Below are positions 7,759 to 10,145 of a DNA stretch of 10,145 nt, one piece after another. Positions within the stretch are counted from its first letter, which is position 1. The number at the start of each line of letters is the position of its first letter. The position numbers and the translations under genes are program-made. Source of the DNA: an uncultured Brevundimonas sp. (GTDB taxonomy: Bacteria; Pseudomonadota; Alphaproteobacteria; Caulobacterales; Caulobacteraceae); contig CAMLNT010000081.1 in assembly GCA_946481425.1 (NCBI GenBank), forward strand, positions 1 through 10,145, in the 5' to 3' direction. The notes beneath the pieces were generated by a model. The model saw only the letters and a program-made list of their open reading frames with translations, had not been told where the DNA came from and did not search any database.

Positions 7759-8222
7759 GCCAGGTCCTCGATCTCCGCGTCGGAGAGGTCGCCGGGAACG
7801 ACTGTGACCGGCAGCTTGCGGCCCGAGAAGCCCACGCCGTCCTTGGCCAGGGCCGCGACGAGCGGGCCGGGGCCGCGACCGCCAACGGCGGCGGCCAGGA
7901 CCAGGATCTTGATGTCGGGATCAGCGGCGACGACCTTCTTGATGGCCTCGCGGGTTTCCCCGACCTCGATCAGGAATTCGGGCGTCGCGCCCGAGCGCTC
8001 CTCCGCCTCGGCCCCGAGCTTCTGCAGCAGGGCCTCGCCCTCCTGACGCAGCTGCGCCTCAATCTCCTCGCGCACGCCCGCGAAATAATCGTGGGTCGAC
8101 GGCTGCAGCACCTTGAGCAGGGCTACGCGCCCGCCGGTCGAGCGGGCGCGCCGGGCGGCATATCGGAGCGCCGCGCCGAATTCCTGACTGTCATCGGCGA
8201 TGACGAGGAACTTGCGCGGCAT
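7755..8222 (-). CDS. Universal stress protein (UspA-like, single domain)
   Basis: 155 residues, the usual length for a single-domain Usp fold (140-160). The N-terminal strand KFLVIADDSQEFGAALRYA (4-22) carries the acidic pair and small-residue pattern of the nucleotide pocket. A long charged helix follows (about 50-75), then EVGETREAIKKVV (86-98) and strand IKILVLAAA (104-112), and the C-terminal loop and strand GGRGPGPLVAAL...LPVTVVPG (114-144). That loop is where ATP-binding Usps carry G-2x-G-9x-G-(S/T); here the pattern is only partly kept, so ATP binding is uncertain. Usps are cytoplasmic dimers raised under starvation and other stress, usually with unknown precise action. It lies 17 bp after glutamate dehydrogenase, has GGGAGG 7 nt before its ATG, and overlaps the oxoprolinase start by 4 bp, so it is probably cotranscribed with both. 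Partners cannot be read from sequence. Confidence 0.85.
   Translation of the reverse strand: MPRKFLVIADDSQEFGAALRYAARRARSTGGRVALLKVLQPSTHDYFAGVREEIEAQLRQEGEALLQKLGAEAEERSGATPEFLIEVGETREAIKKVVAADPDIKILVLAAAVGGRGPGPLVAALAKDGVGFSGRKLPVTVVPGDLSDAEIEDLA
7766..7769 (-). promoter_or_regulatory. Ribosome binding site that fixes the TTG start of 5-oxoprolinase
   Basis: GAGG on the - strand, 7 nt before the TTG at 7758 and inside the last codons of the stress-protein gene. With the TTGA start/stop overlap it supports the unusual TTG start and coupled translation. Confidence 0.5.
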
Positions 8223-8229
8223 CTCCGCC

Positions 8230-8235
8230 CCTCCC
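8230..8235 (-). promoter_or_regulatory. Ribosome binding site of the universal stress protein gene
   Basis: GGGAGG on the - strand, 7 nt before the ATG at 8222. It fills most of the 17 bp gap after the glutamate dehydrogenase stop, leaving no room there for a terminator or separate promoter. Confidence 0.6.
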
Positions 8236-8239
8236 GACG

Positions 8240-10145
8240 TCAGGCCGAGGTCGCCAGGTCGCGCAGGGCGACGTTGGCGATGGTCAGCTTGGCGAAACTC
8301 CAGCCCTGTCCGCCCTGCTCGATCTCGTCGATCGTGCGGCGGACCTGCTCGACCTGGGCCGCGCGCGGGCCGATCCAGTCGGCGACGACCTTGCCGGCAC
8401 GGGATTCGTCGGCGCCGTCGGCGGTCGTGGCCTTGGCCGAGATCGCGCGCGTCAGCGAGGCCTGTTCGCTCATCAGATCCTCGATCAGGCGACGGACGGC
8501 CAGGCGCTCGAAGTGATCGCGCGTGACCAGTGAACCGGCGGCCTGACGCAGGCGGTCGAAGCCGAAGGCGAGGCCGACCTGGTGGTAGAGGCGCGCCATC
8601 GACGGAGCCTCCCAGCCTGCGCCGGTGGCCAGATCGCCGATGTCGCTGGTCGCCGTCAGCGGGCGCAACATGGCGACGGCTCGGGCCAGATCTTCCGGCG
8701 CACCGGCGGCGATGAAGCCCTGGGCCCGTTCCTCGTAGCGGTCCTTGCCGAAGCTCGAGAGCACCGTGGCGCCCTGGGTGCGCAGCGCATCGGCGGCTGG
8801 ACGATAGGCGTCGATGAGGGCCTGGACCCCGCCCGACGAACCCCGCGCACGGCGGGCCAGCCAGAAGGTCTGGCGCCGCAGCACGGTCTGGATCTCGGCA
8901 TAGAGGGCGAGTTGCGCCTCCGCCGGGATCTTGAGGTCGAGCGCCGAGACCGCGTCCCAGGCCTCATCGAGGCGGAAGACACGACGGGCGGCCTCGAAGG
9001 CGGTGACGAGGGCGTCGGTGTCGCAGTCGGCCGACTGCTTCAGGCGCGAGCCGAAGGTGGCGCCGCACATGTTGACGATCTCGTTGGACAGGACCGTCGA
9101 GATGATCTCGCGACGCAGCCGGTGGCGCTGCATTTCGTCTTCATAGGCCGCCAGCGGATGCGGGAAGTAGCGGACCAGGGTCTCTTCGAAGAACGGATCG
9201 TCGGGCGCTCTGGAAGCCACGATCTCGGCGTCGAGCTCCAGCTTGGCGTAGGCGGTCAGGACCGCGATCTCCGGCCGGGTCAGTCCAAGGTTGTTCTGGG
9301 CCAGGTCGGCCATCTGCAGGGCCGAGGGCAGGCCCTCGACCTTGCGGTCCAGCTTACCGGCCTGCTCAAGCCGCGCCATGAAACGGGCGTGGGCGTCCAG
9401 GTCGATGACGGCGGCCCGTTCCTGGAGCGAGACGGCCAGGGTCTGATCGTAGTTGTGGGCCAAGACCTTGGCGGCGACCTCGTCGGTCATGGACGCCAGC
9501 AGGACGTTGCGCTTCTCGCGATCCAGCTTGCCGGCCGCCTCAACGGCGCCGGTGAGGATCTTGATGTTGACCTCGTGGTCCGAGCTGTCGACGCCCGCCG
9601 AGTTGTCGATGGCGTCGGTGTTGATGCGGCCGCCGTTGCGGGCGAAGGCGATGCGGCCGGCCTGGGTCAGGCCCAGGTTCGCGCCCTCGCCGATGACCTT
9701 GACGCGCAGCTCGCCGGCCTCGACGCGGATCGCGTCGTTTGCCTTGTCGCCGACTTGCAGGTCGGTCTCGTTGGGCGAGCGCACATAGGTGCCGATGCCG
9801 CCGAGATAGAGGAGCTCGGTGTTCGATTTGAGGATGGCCCGCATCAGATCGGATGGCGCGAGTTCGTCCTCTTCGATGTCGAGGACGGCCTTGATCTCGG
9901 GGGTCAACCTGATCGACTTCTCGTCGCGCGAGAAGACACCGCCGCCCTTGGAGATCTTGGAGGCGTCATAGTCGGCCCAGGTCGAGCGCGGCAGCTTGAA
10001 CATGCGGTCCCGCTCGGCCCAGCTCGTGGCCGGGTCGGGATCGGGATCAATGAAGATGTGCATGTGGTTGAAGGCGGCCACGAGCCTGATCTGCTTGGAC
10101 AGCAGCATGCCGTTGCCGAAGACGTCGCCCGACATGTCGCCGACG
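8240..10145 (-). CDS. gdhB: Large NAD-dependent glutamate dehydrogenase, C-terminal part, partial
   Basis: The frame stays open through the right edge, so the start lies outside; 634 complete codons are present, about 40% of the usual ~1600-residue protein of this class (Bac_GDH family, also called GDH-180 or L-GDH1600). It oxidatively deaminates glutamate to 2-oxoglutarate, NADH and ammonium in the cytoplasm. Distinctive stretches: VGDMSGDVFGNGMLLS at the very edge (about 10144-10097), FNHMHIFIDPDPDP, DYDASKISKGGGVFSRDEKSI split around KGGGVF, LGGIGTYVRSPNE, and the nucleotide-binding VIGEGANLGLTQAGRIAFARN followed by GGRINTDAIDNSAGVDSSDHEVN, each clearly of this family (all between 9590 and 10145). 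The rest is the helical C-terminal domain of the family. The TGA at 8240-8242 ends it. In Caulobacter the homologue is named GdhZ and also restrains FtsZ assembly; whether that applies depends on the organism. As the upstream gene, its promoter, outside the window, may drive the cluster. Confidence 0.95.
   Translation of the reverse strand, partial: VGDMSGDVFGNGMLLSKQIRLVAAFNHMHIFIDPDPDPATSWAERDRMFKLPRSTWADYDASKISKGGGVFSRDEKSIRLTPEIKAVLDIEEDELAPSDLMRAILKSNTELLYLGGIGTYVRSPNETDLQVGDKANDAIRVEAGELRVKVIGEGANLGLTQAGRIAFARNGGRINTDAIDNSAGVDSSDHEVNIKILTGAVEAAGKLDREKRNVLLASMTDEVAAKVLAHNYDQTLAVSLQERAAVIDLDAHARFMARLEQAGKLDRKVEGLPSALQMADLAQNNLGLTRPEIAVLTAYAKLELDAEIVASRAPDDPFFEETLVRYFPHPLAAYEDEMQRHRLRREIISTVLSNEIVNMCGATFGSRLKQSADCDTDALVTAFEAARRVFRLDEAWDAVSALDLKIPAEAQLALYAEIQTVLRRQTFWLARRARGSSGGVQALIDAYRPAADALRTQGATVLSSFGKDRYEERAQGFIAAGAPEDLARAVAMLRPLTATSDIGDLATGAGWEAPSMARLYHQVGLAFGFDRLRQAAGSLVTRDHFERLAVRRLIEDLMSEQASLTRAISAKATTADGADESRAGKVVADWIGPRAAQVEQVRRTIDEIEQGGQGWSFAKLTIANVALRDLATSA

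Overview
The window is compact, very GC-rich bacterial chromosome. The gene set (single-chain 5-oxoprolinase, the large NAD-glutamate dehydrogenase type, Atm1-like half-transporter) and the strong G/C bias at third codon positions suggest an alphaproteobacterium. Caulobacterales (Brevundimonas/Caulobacter-like) is my best guess, but it is a guess from style, not from a database match. I see no RNA genes, insertion sequences, CRISPR arrays, phage genes or long non-coding stretches. Coding sequence covers almost everything, and the largest gap is 84 bp.

Layout from left to right: the last 66 codons of priA lie on the + strand (1-201). Every other gene is on the - strand, so it is read from right to left. 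In transcription order these are: the C-terminal part of the large NAD-dependent glutamate dehydrogenase (10145-8240, start outside the window); a 155-residue universal stress protein (8222-7755); a 1193-residue fused HyuA/HyuB ATP-dependent 5-oxoprolinase (7758-4177); a small MscS-type mechanosensitive channel (4145-3165); a PLP-dependent low-specificity threonine aldolase (3161-2145); and, after 84 bp, an Atm1/HMT-type ABC half-transporter (2060-198). The transporter meets priA tail to tail, and both stop codons come from one CTAG.

Spacing from glutamate dehydrogenase to threonine aldolase is tight (17 bp gap, 4 bp overlap, 31 bp gap, 3 bp gap), which looks like one transcription unit. A plausible reading is amino-acid and glutathione turnover. 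5-Oxoprolinase opens 5-oxoproline, a breakdown product of glutathione and glutamine, to glutamate. Glutamate dehydrogenase deaminates glutamate to 2-oxoglutarate. Threonine aldolase makes glycine and acetaldehyde. The Atm1-like exporter belongs to a family that moves glutathione-related compounds. The MscS channel and stress protein add stress functions. This link is inference from gene order and family knowledge. Each gene belongs to a known family, and I see no clearly new system here; the window is mostly ordinary housekeeping DNA with some interesting gene junctions.
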